The notes: generated by a model not told the origin, from the letters alone. A DNA stretch of 64,000 nt from JADGHX01 sp037200125 (GCA_037200125.1 JBBCGS010000005.1:620001-684000), one strand, 5' to 3'. Positions 1-11,400 are shown, numbered from the stretch's first letter. Numbers and translations are program-made.

Positions 1-2
1 TG

Positions 3-1451
3 CGGCGCCTTCTCGCCAACGTTCCCACTTACATGATCTGCGACGATCACGAAGTCACGGACGACTGGTTCATGACGGGCGGCATACGCACCTCGACGAC
101 AACGAATCCGTTCGGCCGCGCACTTCTACGCAACGCGCTCGCCGCGTACACGGTGTGCCAGGCATGGGGTGACGATCCCACCACCTGGGCTAACGACAGC
201 AAACACATCGCGTTACTCACAGGCATCTCAGGAATGTTCGGCACGGGCTGGAGCGGCGGGCCGCCAGTTGCGTCCGCGTCCGACGCGGTGGACACCGCGC
301 TCGGTCTTTCGCCCACCGGCCAGCCGCAGTTCGATTTCTCCTTCACCATCGACGGCCCCATGCATCGCGTGCGAGTGCTCGATACACGCACACGGCGCGA
401 GTATCCGACTCCCTTCTCTTCGCCGGGACTACTCACACAGCAAGCGCTCGATGATCAGCTGCCACCGACGGAGACGCTCCCCGACGGCCACGTGCTCGTC
501 GTCGTGTCGCCGGCACCGGTGTTCGGGCCGCCCGTGATGACCGAGCTGGGCGGGCCCTTCGCCGCGAACGAGTACGACATCGCCAACTTCGCGCGCAGCG
601 AGACGGAACGGTCCTATCAGAAGAACGTCACCGGCCTGCCGTATGGCAAGCCGCTCGGTTCGCAGATGTACGATGCCGAGCATTGGGGCGCGCAGCCGGC
701 GGCGTTCGAGCGGCTGCTCGAGCGGCTGTCGCGCTACAAGCGCGTCGTCGTGCTCGGCGGAGATGTTCACTACGCTGCCGCCTACGCCATGGACTGGACC
801 GGTAGCTCGCGCAACAGCCGCATCGTTCACTTCACGTCGAGCGCTGCGCATAACGCGTGGGAGAGCGTCGTGCGTAATCTGATGCTGTTGAACGGTATGT
901 CGGTCGGGCTTCAGCGCATCGGCATGCCCATGACGCGGCTCGGCTGGAAGAATGTGGAGCCGGCGGTGATCGACGGCCTTTCGAGCGAACCGCCGTTGCC
1001 GCGCATTCGCGTGCAGAAGGCACCCGTGCTGCTTTCTGACGATCTGTTCCGCGGCCCGCACGATCTGAAACGCGCACCGGACTGGATCTGGCGCGCGATG
1101 CCCATTCTCGACACCCGATCGCCTTCGGATCGACCAGTAGCGGCACGCGCAGTCGGCGTGGATACCGAGCTCCCCATCGGCCAGGCCGCCGTTCAACACT
1201 ACGGCGACCTCGTCGCGGCACACGTCAGCGCGCTGGATACGGTGGCGATCGCGCGCGGCCTCCAGTTCCTCAACAACATCGGCGTCATTCGATTCGCGAA
1301 CGGCGGCGACGGGCTTCATGTGAGCCAGTCGCTGTATTCGCGCCGCCCTCGCCCGCAGCCCAACGAGAAGAGCGACGTGTACATCGTGCACGACGCGCTT
1401 CTCGAACCCGCGAGCATCACCGTGCCCACCCACGTCGGACCGGGAGCCTGA
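3..1451 (+). CDS. PhoD-like metallophosphatase, 5' end cut by window
   Basis: Likely a calcineurin-fold phosphodiesterase or phosphatase of the PhoD/alkaline phosphatase D type. The visible 482 residues begin in mid-protein: the frame is open to the window edge and reads RRLLANVPTYMICDDHE, so the ATG at 33 is internal. The family metal-binding signatures are present: CDDHEVTDDW near the visible N-terminus, and GGDVHYAAAYAMDW about 240 residues in, followed by an HFTSSAAHN stretch. The C-terminal 200 residues resemble no domain I can name. The signal peptide, if any, and the first metal ligands lie upstream. PhoD proteins are usually exported, but its four downstream partners carry no signal peptide. 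It leads a tightly packed run of five genes (3 bases to the next start), which suggests it is the enzymatic member of that set. Family assignment is firm; substrate unknown. Confidence 0.8.
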   Translation, partial: RRLLANVPTYMICDDHEVTDDWFMTGGIRTSTTTNPFGRALLRNALAAYTVCQAWGDDPTTWANDSKHIALLTGISGMFGTGWSGGPPVASASDAVDTALGLSPTGQPQFDFSFTIDGPMHRVRVLDTRTRREYPTPFSSPGLLTQQALDDQLPPTETLPDGHVLVVVSPAPVFGPPVMTELGGPFAANEYDIANFARSETERSYQKNVTGLPYGKPLGSQMYDAEHWGAQPAAFERLLERLSRYKRVVVLGGDVHYAAAYAMDWTGSSRNSRIVHFTSSAAHNAWESVVRNLMLLNGMSVGLQRIGMPMTRLGWKNVEPAVIDGLSSEPPLPRIRVQKAPVLLSDDLFRGPHDLKRAPDWIWRAMPILDTRSPSDRPVAARAVGVDTELPIGQAAVQHYGDLVAAHVSALDTVAIARGLQFLNNIGVIRFANGGDGLHVSQSLYSRRPRPQPNEKSDVYIVHDALLEPASITVPTHVGPGA

Positions 1452-1454
1452 GCC

Positions 1455-4400
1455 GTGGCGGACACGGGTGTATTCGCGGGGATCGTGGGCTATTTCGCCG
1501 ACATCGGCAACGAGCTCGCGACCTCCGTCACCGACTCGGACAAGCTCGCCGCACTCATCGCCCGCAGCGGAAAGCTGCCTCCGGCGACGCCGCCGCCTTC
1601 GGATACCGACACGGCCAATGCGCTCGCGGCGCTGCGTGATCGCGCGAGCGCCGAAGGCGCGTCCGAAACCGAGCTCATCACCGATCTCGGCGGCGCGATC
1701 ACCGACCTCGTCGCGCTGGTGCAGGGAGCGCTCTCGCTGAGCTCGGCGGATGACGCGTGGAACATGGTCGCGACGCTGCTCGACTTCATCGCCGTCGATC
1801 GTTTCCGGAAGAACAACCTCGAGCTCGTCGCGCTGCTGAAGGCCGCGCACCTGCTGTCCGACGATCGCCTGCTGTTCGCGGACCTCATTCGTTCGAAGGA
1901 TCAGTGGGGCACGTTCCTGCTCGGCAACCCGGCGGATGACGAAGCGAAGGCGGACAACTGGTCGCTCATCATCGGCGCCGCGCTCGCCGTCGCCGGAAAA
2001 TGGATTCCGCAGGAAGACTCCCAAGGCAAACCCTGGCTGCTCGACCTGCTCTTCGGCTGGGATCCGGACCCCAACACCGCCGCCCCGCAGGCGCAGCGCG
2101 CGCTTCAACGCATGGCCACGATGCGCTTCTCACATCGGGATCCGTTCGGCGACGGCGACACCGCCGAGGAACACGTCGGATTCAGCACGGCCGTGGTGCC
2201 GCCGGGATATGGCGGCTGGGGCGTGTTCTTTGGCCTCGATGTCGGCGGCGGCGTCACGTTCCCGATCGGCCAGAACCTGGAGTTCGTGATCGAAGCCGAT
2301 TCGCCGAACGCATTCCAGGCTTACTTCGGCGACCCCGCCTTCTTCACGCCGGGCTTCGAGCACTCCACGGCGAAAGTCACGCTGCGTCGAAAGTCGCAGG
2401 CGAGCGATCACTGGAACATCGGCTCGAGCGCCAGCACGCATCTGGAAATCGGCACGTTCGGCGTGGGCGTCGAAATCGGCGACCCGATGCGCTTTCACCT
2501 GGCGATCGGCAATGGCGCGCTGGTGATTCCGCAGAGCGCGTTCGGCTTCATGAAGGCCGTGATTCCCGAAGCGGGCGTGAAGTTCACGTTCGATGCGGAT
2601 CTCGCGATCGATACGCAGGGCAAGCTCGCGTTCACCGGAGGTGCCGGCCTCACCGTCGTGCTGCCGGTGAACCGCTCGATCCTGGCGCTGCGCGTTCGCT
2701 CGATCACCATCGCTTTCGCGCTCGAGGAGGGCGACACGGGCAGCGTGACCCTCGGTGTCGGCGTGGCCTACGGCATCGACTTCGGCGAAGCCTTCAAGAT
2801 CGACGTCGACAACATCGGCACGAAGCTCGCGTGGAAACTGCCCTCCTCGCCGCAACCGCCCGGCGCCACCCAGGCGATTGCGCGCGGCAATCTCGGGCCT
2901 TCCGGCAATCTGGGCATCGACTTCGTGCCGCCACGTGGCATCGGCATCACGATCAACGCGGGCCCGGTCAAGGGCGGCGGATTCTTCTATTTCGATCCCG
3001 ACCATCGCACCTACGCCGGCGTGATCGACGCGGCGCTCGCCCTCTGCGGCAAGGGGATCCAGATCAAGGCCGCGGGCCTGCTGCGGGAGACGGACGAAGG
3101 CTGGGACTTCGTGCTGATTCTCTCCGCCGAGTTCGAGCCCGCCATCGAAATCTTCCTGGGCCTCACCCTGAACGGCGTGGGCGGCATGCTCGGCATCAAC
3201 GTCGCGGTGTCCGTCGACAAACTGCGCTCGGCCCTGCACGACGGCAGCCTCGGCAAGCTCCTGTTCCCGACAGACCCGATCGCGAATGCGCCCGCGATCA
3301 TCGCGACGATGATCGCCGTTTTCCCGCATCGACAAGGCGGAGTCGTCGCGGGCCCGATGTTGAAGCTCGGATGGGGCCGCCCGAGCTCGTTCGTCACGCT
3401 GTCCGCGGCCGTGGTTGTCGCACTTCCCTCGCCGGCGCTGTTGCTGATCATGGGGCGGCTGCGCGTACTCGTGTGGGACGAGAAGCTCGGCCCGGTGGTC
3501 ATCAACGCGGACTTTCTCGGCGAGATCGACTTCCAGCAACCCTCCTTCTCTTTCGATGCCTCGCTGATCGACAGCCGCATCGCCGCCTTCACGCTGACCG
3601 GCGACATGGCGATGCGCGCCGGGCCTCCCGGATTCATGCTGTCGATCGGTGGGTTCAACCCGCGCTTCCAGCCGCCGGCGGATATGCCTTCGCTGCGCCG
3701 GATCGCAATCGACATTTCAGCGAACCCGATCACGAAGATTCGCGCGGAGGCGTATCTCGCCATCACGTCGAACACGTTCCAGGTCGGCCTGCATGCATCG
3801 CTGGATATCGATGCCGGCCCCGCCTCCATCCACGGCTGGCTCGACTTCGATGCGCTGGTGGAATGGGAGCCGCGCTTCGAGTTCTCGATCCATATGGACA
3901 TCGGGCTCGAGCTGCGCGTGAGCGGCGAATCGATTGCCGGTGTCTCGGTGGACCTGCTGCTCGAAGGCCCGAACCCCTGGCACGCGAAGGGCGAAGCCAG
4001 CCTTCACATCCTGTTCTTCACTGTGCACGCGGGCTTCGAAGTGACGTGGGGCGAGACGCACGACGCGGCCCCGCCACCACGCGTCGACGCGGGCGCGCGC
4101 GTCGCGCAGGCACTCGCGGAAGAAGGCGCATGGACGGCCATCGCTCCCGATGGGGACAGCTGGGTGACGTTCCGCGCCGTCAATCGCGACGATATCGGCG
4201 TGCATCCGTATGGAACGCTCAGCGTTCGGCAGCAGGCGGTGCCGATTGGCATACCGATTACGCGAATCGGGCGCAGCGCCGTGGTCGGCGACACGGCGAC
4301 CGTGTCGCTCGCTCCGATTGCTGGCGCGCCCGCCGCGGCGCCGACGACGGGCCAGTTCGCTGCCTCGCAGTTCAACGACCTCGACGACGATCAGCGCATG

Positions 4401-4793
4401 TCGCGGCCGTCGTTCGAGTCCTATCAGGACGGTGTGTCGTTCGGCGCGGTGACCACGTCGCTCTCCGCCGAGCAGACGAGCACGGCGTCGTACGAGACGG
4501 TGTTCATTCCGGAGATGACGCGGCGGAAGAAAACGACGCTCGATCCGAGGCTGTTCGCGCACGCGCTCGACTTCGGCTCGGTGGCGCGGTCCGGCCTGCA
4601 CTTCGCGACGCTTCATGACGGGCCGGATCAGCGTGTCGCCGTGTCCGATGCGACTTACCGCGTCGTGGCGGCGGATACGCTCAAGGCCGCATCCGCGGTG
4701 GCGTACGGCTCCTCGGCCGCCGCGTATGCCCAAGCGGGCAAGCTCGAAGCGCAGCGTGTGCTCGTCGTCGCCGAGCACGAGATGGTGAGCTGA
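1455..4793 (+). CDS. Giant beta-rich protein, DUF6603-like
   Basis: An 1112-residue protein of unknown function. The GTG start follows the previous stop by 3 bases with a GGGAG element just upstream. Residues 1-190 are mostly helical and acidic. From about 230 to 870 the sequence is a long succession of short amphipathic beta strands rich in Gly, Asp and alternating hydrophobics, the style of DUF6603 proteins. Residues 870-1112 are more variable and Ala-rich. There is no signal peptide, transmembrane helix or catalytic motif that I can recognise. The repeated-strand architecture would suit an elongated solenoid or groove, but that is inference. It shares a TGATG stop/start overlap with the next gene, so the two are probably made in fixed ratio. 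The DUF6603 link is from memory of sequence style and needs an HMM search. Confidence 0.6.
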   Translation: MADTGVFAGIVGYFADIGNELATSVTDSDKLAALIARSGKLPPATPPPSDTDTANALAALRDRASAEGASETELITDLGGAITDLVALVQGALSLSSADDAWNMVATLLDFIAVDRFRKNNLELVALLKAAHLLSDDRLLFADLIRSKDQWGTFLLGNPADDEAKADNWSLIIGAALAVAGKWIPQEDSQGKPWLLDLLFGWDPDPNTAAPQAQRALQRMATMRFSHRDPFGDGDTAEEHVGFSTAVVPPGYGGWGVFFGLDVGGGVTFPIGQNLEFVIEADSPNAFQAYFGDPAFFTPGFEHSTAKVTLRRKSQASDHWNIGSSASTHLEIGTFGVGVEIGDPMRFHLAIGNGALVIPQSAFGFMKAVIPEAGVKFTFDADLAIDTQGKLAFTGGAGLTVVLPVNRSILALRVRSITIAFALEEGDTGSVTLGVGVAYGIDFGEAFKIDVDNIGTKLAWKLPSSPQPPGATQAIARGNLGPSGNLGIDFVPPRGIGITINAGPVKGGGFFYFDPDHRTYAGVIDAALALCGKGIQIKAAGLLRETDEGWDFVLILSAEFEPAIEIFLGLTLNGVGGMLGINVAVSVDKLRSALHDGSLGKLLFPTDPIANAPAIIATMIAVFPHRQGGVVAGPMLKLGWGRPSSFVTLSAAVVVALPSPALLLIMGRLRVLVWDEKLGPVVINADFLGEIDFQQPSFSFDASLIDSRIAAFTLTGDMAMRAGPPGFMLSIGGFNPRFQPPADMPSLRRIAIDISANPITKIRAEAYLAITSNTFQVGLHASLDIDAGPASIHGWLDFDALVEWEPRFEFSIHMDIGLELRVSGESIAGVSVDLLLEGPNPWHAKGEASLHILFFTVHAGFEVTWGETHDAAPPPRVDAGARVAQALAEEGAWTAIAPDGDSWVTFRAVNRDDIGVHPYGTLSVRQQAVPIGIPITRIGRSAVVGDTATVSLAPIAGAPAAAPTTGQFAASQFNDLDDDQRMSRPSFESYQDGVSFGAVTTSLSAEQTSTASYETVFIPEMTRRKKTTLDPRLFAHALDFGSVARSGLHFATLHDGPDQRVAVSDATYRVVAADTLKAASAVAYGSSAAAYAQAGKLEAQRVLVVAEHEMVS

Positions 4794-7700
4794 TGGCTGA
4801 CGCGGTCTATCACTTCCTCTCACACGTGCGCAGCGGATTCGCGGCGTCGATCGCGCAACCGGATACATTCGGAAGCGGCCAGCCCGCGCTCGCCACCGCG
4901 CCGGTCGGTGTTGCCGTTTCGGGTGTCGCGAATCCGGTCACTCACAACGCGGTCGTGCGCGGCCCTGGCGATGTCATCGGTATCGGCACGAGTCAGGTCA
5001 TCCGGACCGACCCGATCGACGGCGCCGTGGGCGTCGAGCCCAATTACTTCGCGCAGATCGAGTTCGATCGGCCGGATCTTCCGTGGCTGTTCACGCCGGC
5101 TGCGGCAGCCGGCGAAAAACTGCGACCGTGGGTCGTGCTCGTGGTGCTCGATGCTGAAGGCCCGGCGGCATGCGCCGTGAAGCCGGGCAAACCGCTGCCG
5201 TTCGTGCATGTGTCGACGGAAGCGGCGGCCGCCTTGCCCGATCTCGCGAGCTCGCCTCTTTGGGCTCATGCGCAAGCGATCCTGCCCGATGGAATGACAT
5301 TGCAACAGGCTTTCGCGCCGGGCGCCGATCCGCGACTCACGATTTCGCGCTTGATGTGCCCGAGGCATTTGTCGCCGAACCATTGGTACGTTGCCGCCGT
5401 TGTGCCCGCGTTCAACGTGGGTCGTCTTGCGGGGCTCGGTCAATCGGTCACTCCCGCGGATGAAGGGAAGCTGGAGGCGGCGTGGAATCCCGGCGTCGCC
5501 GTCGATCTGCCGGTGTATTACTCGTGGCGCTTCCGCACCGGCGAGGATGCGGACTTCGAGAGTCTCGCGCGCAAGCTCACCGGTCGCCCGCTGCCGGAAG
5601 GCGTTGGCACGCGTGCGCTCGATGTCAGCCGGCCGGGCGCGGGCTTGCCGCCGCTGCCCGCGGCAACGAGCGTCACCGACACGAAAGCGATCACGTGGCT
5701 CGATGGCGCGCTTCGGCCGATCGACTCCGACAAGCTTCCCGCACGGGACGCCGACGCCACACAGAATTTCCAGAACACGCTGACAGTGCTGCTCGATCAG
5801 CCGGCGACTCTCGCCGCGCAGGGCGACAAGGACCCGATCGTCGCGCCGCCGATTTATGGCGGGCAACACGCTCTCACCGTCAAAGTCGACGTGGGCGCGG
5901 TGCCGCCGTGGATCAGCGAGCTCAACCTCGACCCGCGCACACGTGTTGCCGCTAGCCTTGGCACTCAGGTCGTTCAGGCAAAGCAGGAGGATTACGTCGC
6001 GCGCGCGTGGCGCCAGCTGGGTGATGTGCTGGCCGCGAATCGGTTGCTCCGATCCGCGCAGTTCGCGCGCACGAGCTCGTTACGAGTACATGCGCGGCTT
6101 TCGACGCTCGATGCCGCGTCGATGCTGGGGATCGCTTATCCAGCGCACGAGCGGCTGGCCGGCGTGCTACCGGACGGGCGGACTCTGACTCGCAGTCTCG
6201 CGGCGACACGGCTTCCGTCGATCACCGTGGAGCCCGCGTTTCGGCGCGTGACGCGTGTCTCCACATCGGTGACTCGCGCCGCCGGCAATCCGGCGCTCGC
6301 GCCCGCCACTGTCGAGAGATTCGCCGCGCAGGTTTTCGCGACACCGAACGATGCGCCCGATGGCGCCGTCGCCATGCGCGCGGCCACCGAAGTGATCGGC
6401 GTGGTCGCGGCTTCAGCGGTTCTGGCCGCGCTGGGCGATGCGCAGTCTTCGGACGCGACGCGACTCGATATATCGCTCGCGACATTGACGAAAGCGCAAG
6501 TGGATCTCCCGACGGGCGCGACGCTGCGTGCGTTGACCCTTCGCGCGGACACAGGCGCTGTCGCGGTCGCGAAGAGCCTCGGCGCTGTGCCGGCGTCGAC
6601 GATCAACGCGGTGCTGAACGCGGCAGTCGTGCAGACCGCGCCGCCGGCGCCGACGCCGACGCCAACGCCAACGCCAACGCCAACGCCAACGCCAACGCGG
6701 CCCGTGCCGGTCACGCCAACGAGACCCGTGACCCCGACGCCCCCGGTGACTCGACCCACAACAATCGCCCCGCACCTTCCCGCCGGCCTCGCAAGCCGGG
6801 CGCCTGCGGCCACGCTGGCTGCGGCGGCCACACCGGCCCCCGTAACCGCCGCGCGCGCGGCGACGGTCCCGGCATCGACTCGCGCGACAGGCATAGGCGC
6901 CAGCGCCGTGTCCAATATCGGCGCGCTTGGCAGCGTCGTCTTCATTCCCACCGCGCCGACCCGCCCCATCGACACCGGAGTGATCTTCCGGGGCGGCAGC
7001 GTCGTCATCGACACCACCATGGTCCAGAAGATCGCGACTCAAACTACCGCGATCACGAAGCTCGACGACACGAAGTGGCAAGCGCTCGAGCGAACAGCCG
7101 GTGTGCCTGCGGTGAGCACAACGGCCGATCCCATGAACGATGCCGGCGCGCGCCTCAATATGCTGCGTCAGGACCCGGCGTCACTCACCGCGCTCGCGCA
7201 GGCCGCGAGCGGCAACCTCGCCGCGGTTCAAATGCTCGATCGACAAACCGCCGCCCTCTCCATCACCGGTGCCGCAAAAGCGGCCTTTGGCGCGCTGGCG
7301 ACCGGAACGTTCACCCCGGTACTGCCAGACGTGCTGCGCCAGGTCGCCGGCGCCGACGATCTCGCCGCCGCGCGCGAAATGGTCACCTCCGTCGCCGACG
7401 CGTTCGACCGCATGGTGTCGATCAACGACGCGCCCGCCCCGCCCGCCGCTCCGGCGTTCGATCTTTCCGGCACGCGCACCGCGCTCCTGCACAAGCTCGA
7501 TCCCGCCGTAACGGTTTCCGCGCGACTCATGAGCCGCATCGCAAGCCGCGCCATCGCAGGCGTGGCCAAGCGCGACGATCTCGATCCCATCATGGCGTGC
7601 CCGCAATTCAACGACCCGATGTGGCAAGCGTTGCGCGACCTCGGCACGGACTGGATGCTGCCCGGCCTGCAGCTCGTGCCACCTGATACCGCGACACTCG

Positions 7701-8422
7701 TGCGCACCAACCCGAGATTCGTCGCCTCCCACATGGTCGGTCTCAACCACGAGATGATGCGCGAGCTCCTCTGGCGCGAATACCCGACCGATCAGCGCGG
7801 CACAGCCTTCCATCGGTTCTGGGGACGCAGCGGCCCGAAGCCCGACGATGTCGGCAACGTTCATCAGTTCACCGGCGAGCTCGAGAGCAATCTCGGCGCC
7901 TCGGGCGATGAAGCCGTGCTCCTTCTTCGCAGCGAGTTGCTGCGCCGATATCCAGGCTCCATCGTGTACCTGTGTCGCGCGACCACGGGTTCGGATGGGC
8001 TTCCGCAGCTCGACGACACGTCGATCGTTCTGCCGATCTTCCGCGGCGACCTGCCGCCGGACGTGACCTTCGTCGGATTCCCGGTCAAGCCGGATGATCT
8101 GCGCGTCACCACGGACCCCTGGTGGTTCGTCATCGCGCAACCGCCGGCGGAGCCGCGCTTCGGGCTCGATGACTGGAGCCGCGACACACCCGATGTCCCC
8201 GCGACCGCCAACGACCTGGCGTGGAATCACATGGCGCCGGACGGCAAGCCCACCACCGATACCGCCTTCGCGGTCGCGGACCCGGCCCCGCTTCACGGGC
8301 ATCTCATCGACGGGCTCAACTGGGGCGCGAACGCCGCCGCGCAGGCTCACCTCACCTACCAGCATCCGGTCCGCGTCGCGATCCGCGCGGCCGACCTGAT
8401 GCCGCCGAAAGTGCCTACATGA
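4793..8422 (+). CDS. Giant conserved protein with Pro-Thr linker
   Basis: A 1209-residue protein of unknown function that starts inside the stop of the previous gene (TGATG). It has three parts. An N-terminal lobe (1-615) contains a conserved-looking stretch around residue 85 (VEPNYFAQIEFDRPDLPW) and a following hydrophobic strand (LRPWVVLVVLD). A low-complexity linker (about 615-730) consists of Pro-Thr dipeptides and Ala/Pro/Thr-rich sequence. A C-terminal lobe (about 740-1209) has several Trp/Pro-rich motifs, including MRELLWREYPTDQRG, which looks structural rather than catalytic. There is no signal peptide or membrane segment. The linker suggests two independently folding halves. I recognise no named domain; this may be a scaffold or structural protein working with the three other giant products. 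Confidence 0.6.
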   Translation: MADAVYHFLSHVRSGFAASIAQPDTFGSGQPALATAPVGVAVSGVANPVTHNAVVRGPGDVIGIGTSQVIRTDPIDGAVGVEPNYFAQIEFDRPDLPWLFTPAAAAGEKLRPWVVLVVLDAEGPAACAVKPGKPLPFVHVSTEAAAALPDLASSPLWAHAQAILPDGMTLQQAFAPGADPRLTISRLMCPRHLSPNHWYVAAVVPAFNVGRLAGLGQSVTPADEGKLEAAWNPGVAVDLPVYYSWRFRTGEDADFESLARKLTGRPLPEGVGTRALDVSRPGAGLPPLPAATSVTDTKAITWLDGALRPIDSDKLPARDADATQNFQNTLTVLLDQPATLAAQGDKDPIVAPPIYGGQHALTVKVDVGAVPPWISELNLDPRTRVAASLGTQVVQAKQEDYVARAWRQLGDVLAANRLLRSAQFARTSSLRVHARLSTLDAASMLGIAYPAHERLAGVLPDGRTLTRSLAATRLPSITVEPAFRRVTRVSTSVTRAAGNPALAPATVERFAAQVFATPNDAPDGAVAMRAATEVIGVVAASAVLAALGDAQSSDATRLDISLATLTKAQVDLPTGATLRALTLRADTGAVAVAKSLGAVPASTINAVLNAAVVQTAPPAPTPTPTPTPTPTPTPTRPVPVTPTRPVTPTPPVTRPTTIAPHLPAGLASRAPAATLAAAATPAPVTAARAATVPASTRATGIGASAVSNIGALGSVVFIPTAPTRPIDTGVIFRGGSVVIDTTMVQKIATQTTAITKLDDTKWQALERTAGVPAVSTTADPMNDAGARLNMLRQDPASLTALAQAASGNLAAVQMLDRQTAALSITGAAKAAFGALATGTFTPVLPDVLRQVAGADDLAAAREMVTSVADAFDRMVSINDAPAPPAAPAFDLSGTRTALLHKLDPAVTVSARLMSRIASRAIAGVAKRDDLDPIMACPQFNDPMWQALRDLGTDWMLPGLQLVPPDTATLVRTNPRFVASHMVGLNHEMMRELLWREYPTDQRGTAFHRFWGRSGPKPDDVGNVHQFTGELESNLGASGDEAVLLLRSELLRRYPGSIVYLCRATTGSDGLPQLDDTSIVLPIFRGDLPPDVTFVGFPVKPDDLRVTTDPWWFVIAQPPAEPRFGLDDWSRDTPDVPATANDLAWNHMAPDGKPTTDTAFAVADPAPLHGHLIDGLNWGANAAAQAHLTYQHPVRVAIRAADLMPPKVPT
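6650..6697 (+). repeat. In-frame hexanucleotide repeat coding Pro-Thr
   Basis: Eight 6-bp units in tandem, two CCGACG followed by six identical CCAACG, encode a (Pro-Thr) run in the linker of the 1209-residue protein. The unit length keeps the reading frame, so slippage would change linker length without destroying the protein. Codon choice within the run is nearly uniform (CCA ACG), unlike the surrounding mixed codons, which suggests recent expansion. Confidence 0.85.
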
Positions 8423-11400
8423 GCCAGGATCTGAACACGCTACGCGGCGGCGTCACCAAGGCGAACGCGGACACGCTCGCCGCGCAGAAGCGCCTCGCCG
8501 ATGCACAGGGCGCGTTGTCTCGAATCCACACCACCGGCAACGGCAATCTCGCGACCGCGCGGGACAGCGTCACGAAGGCGCAGGCCGCGGTAGAGAAATC
8601 ACAGGACGAGGTGATCAAGAACCGCGATGCGCTGAACGCCGCGCTCGGCACGGTCATCGGCGGTCAGCAACCGGCGACACTTGCGCCCGCGAACGTGCCG
8701 ATCGCGCTGCTGCCGGTAGGGCTCGAAACCCGCTTCAGCGGCGACACGCTGTGGGTTCGCGTGATTCCAGATCAGATCCACGTCGAGGATCACGAGCTCG
8801 CGCTCACCGATACCGAAGTGGATGCGGGCCGCGCTTTCTGGCGACAAGTGTGGCGCGCCGGTCAGGCCGAGCCTGGTGCGACCGACGCAGAGCGCGCGGC
8901 GTGGGCTCAGCTCGTCGGCGTGATCGGCAAATCGCGCCGCGCCGCATGGGTCGTCGACCAGACGGCACCCACTGGCGGCGACCGACCCACGCAACCGACG
9001 CCGGAGGGGCAAGCGCTTCCGGAGCCTGCATTTCCCGAGCCCCCGCGTCGGCCCAACAACTGGTCGCAAGCCGCCATCGCTCACACGCTGCCGGACCGCT
9101 TCATCGCGATCGCCTATCGCCGCAACGGCAGCGGCGGCACGGCGTCGTGGACGGAAATCGGTCGTGCCCAGGGCAATCCGGTAGCGGATGGTATTCAACT
9201 CGGGCCCGACCCGAATGCGCCCCCGCCCACTGTGGACGACAACGGCCCGTCATTGCCCGCGGGCATGCGATGGATCACGGATACGGACGCCGCCGAGAAG
9301 GCGGGACTGCTGCTTCGAGTGCCGCTGCCCGCGGGCACGAACGCCGTCGATCGACTTGTCGTTTTCGGCGTGCTCGGCTCGCTCGACCCTGCGGCGTCGG
9401 CGACCCGGCTCGGCGCACTACTTTCGAATCATCACTATTCCAGCGGTCTTGAGGTACTACCTCTCGGCACGCCAACCAACAACACCGCGGCCGACACGAG
9501 CGGCTACTCGGGCCGCGACGACGCGAACGTCACCTTCGACATCGAGCGACGAACCCCAACGCCACCCGACCACAGCGACGGTGCCCTGCTCGCTCGCGCG
9601 CTCGGCATCACGGCGGACACGTTGCGCGGTGTCGAGCACAGTAACGACATGGAGCAGGCCGCTGCCGGCCAACTCAACGCACTCGTGTGGCCGTCGGCGA
9701 TGGGTTACTGGCTCGATAGCCTCGTGCAGCCTGGCCCGAGCGACGCGACCATCTCGGACATCCGCAGTCACGCGTTGCAGATGGTCCGCGGACGCGGCCC
9801 GCTACCGCCGCTGCGCATAGGCACGCAACCTTACGGCGTGTTGCCGACGACAAGCCTTTCCCATTGGCAACCGGCCAACGACCCGACGGGTGTTCAGCAA
9901 GTTGTCCGATTCCTGCGCGGCGCGTATCCATGGTGGCAGGACGGCGTTGCGCATGCGCCGGTCGTGCGCGCGAACGCCGATCCCGACCAGGGCGTGCTCG
10001 ATGCGCTGAGCCAGCTGCCGGTATCGAGCTCGGTCGGCGTGCGATCGATGATCGGGTACAACGCCAGCATCATCCCGACGCCGTACGTCGCTGGTGGCGG
10101 AGCCGCGCAATCGGCTGCGGACGAAGGCAACCGGCAGCGCTCCATGGCACTCACCGGCTTCAAGGCGCTGGGCGTCGAAGGCTTTCCGTATCTCGGGCAA
10201 CTCGTCGCGCAAAAGAACGCGGCGGTGACACTTCACCTGCCCTACGCGGTGGACACGGCCTTGCCCCCAGATCAGCAACGAGCCGCCTGGCAAGCGTCCG
10301 TCACCTACCTGAGCGCGTTGCCCGGCAGAACCACGGCCGATTTCGCATCCGAGGATCCACGCAAGCTCACTTCCGTGCTGACGATGCTCGCGCGACGCTC
10401 GATCATGCTCGAGCGCGTCCGGGTCGGCGTCAAACAAACCGTAGGCACGGTCGCGGGCGCGCTGGTCGAAGCCCATGTGCGAATGGACTCGGCGCCGCTG
10501 GTCAACGCACAACTCATCTCCACCACGGCGACCCTGCGCATCGGGCAGACGCAGTCCGCGCCGGGCACCGTGCTCTCCGGCAACATCGTGCAGCAGGACG
10601 GCACTCAGCTCGGGATGAAGGCCTATCTCGACCGCGAGCTCGTGAACATTCCCATCACGACCGTGTCGCATCCGGACTACGTGGATACCGTCAACGCGAT
10701 TCATGCCGTGACGGCCATGAAGCCGGATGACGTACAGCTGCTGCTTGGCGAAGCGCTCGACGTGATGTCGCATCGGTTCGACGCCTGGATCACTTCGCTT
10801 GCGACCCGTCGGCTTGCGGACCTTCGCGCCACCACACCGACGGGCATCACGCTCGGTGCATACAGCATCGTCGAAGACTTGGTGCGGCGTCCGGCGCGCG
10901 CGCCAGTGCAGTCGCCGCCGGCCGGCGCTCCGACGCCGCTTTCAACCGACACCTCCGCCGGTGGATACATTCACGCGCCTTCGTTAGCGCAGGCGGCAAC
11001 CGCCGCCGTGCTACGCGCGGGCCACCTCACGCATGCAGACCGCGACCCGGCGAGCGCCGCACTCGCTATCGACCTGAGCAGCGCGCGAGTTCGCGCCGCT
11101 CTTGGATTACTCGACGGTGTCCGCCAAGGCCAGAGCCTCGGCGCGCTGCTCGGATATCGCGCGGAACGCCAACTCCACGAGCTCGGCGCACATACCGCAG
11201 TGGAAGTCGTGAGGACGCTCGCTCCCCCACCGGTCGTCACCGCGACCGGCACTCCGGAGGGCACTCCCCCGCGCGCGGTGTGCGATGGGCTTGCGCTCAG
11301 TCGGCTCGATCGCTCGGCGGTTCTTGCCGCAACGACAGCGGCGGGTGCCGACGCCAACGCCGTCACCGCGACACTCAACGCGCTCACGGACGCGGTGGAT

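Noticed and set aside
429..2108. Long minus-strand frame opposite the PhoD-like gene and the start of the next gene
   Set aside because: Arg/Val-rich shadow with no domain or start signal; the plus strand carries the PhoD motifs.
2000..4618. Long plus-strand alternative frame inside the 1112-residue gene
   Set aside because: The product is Arg-rich and domainless, and the frame lies wholly inside a gene with a better start and coupled neighbours. It is a high-GC shadow.
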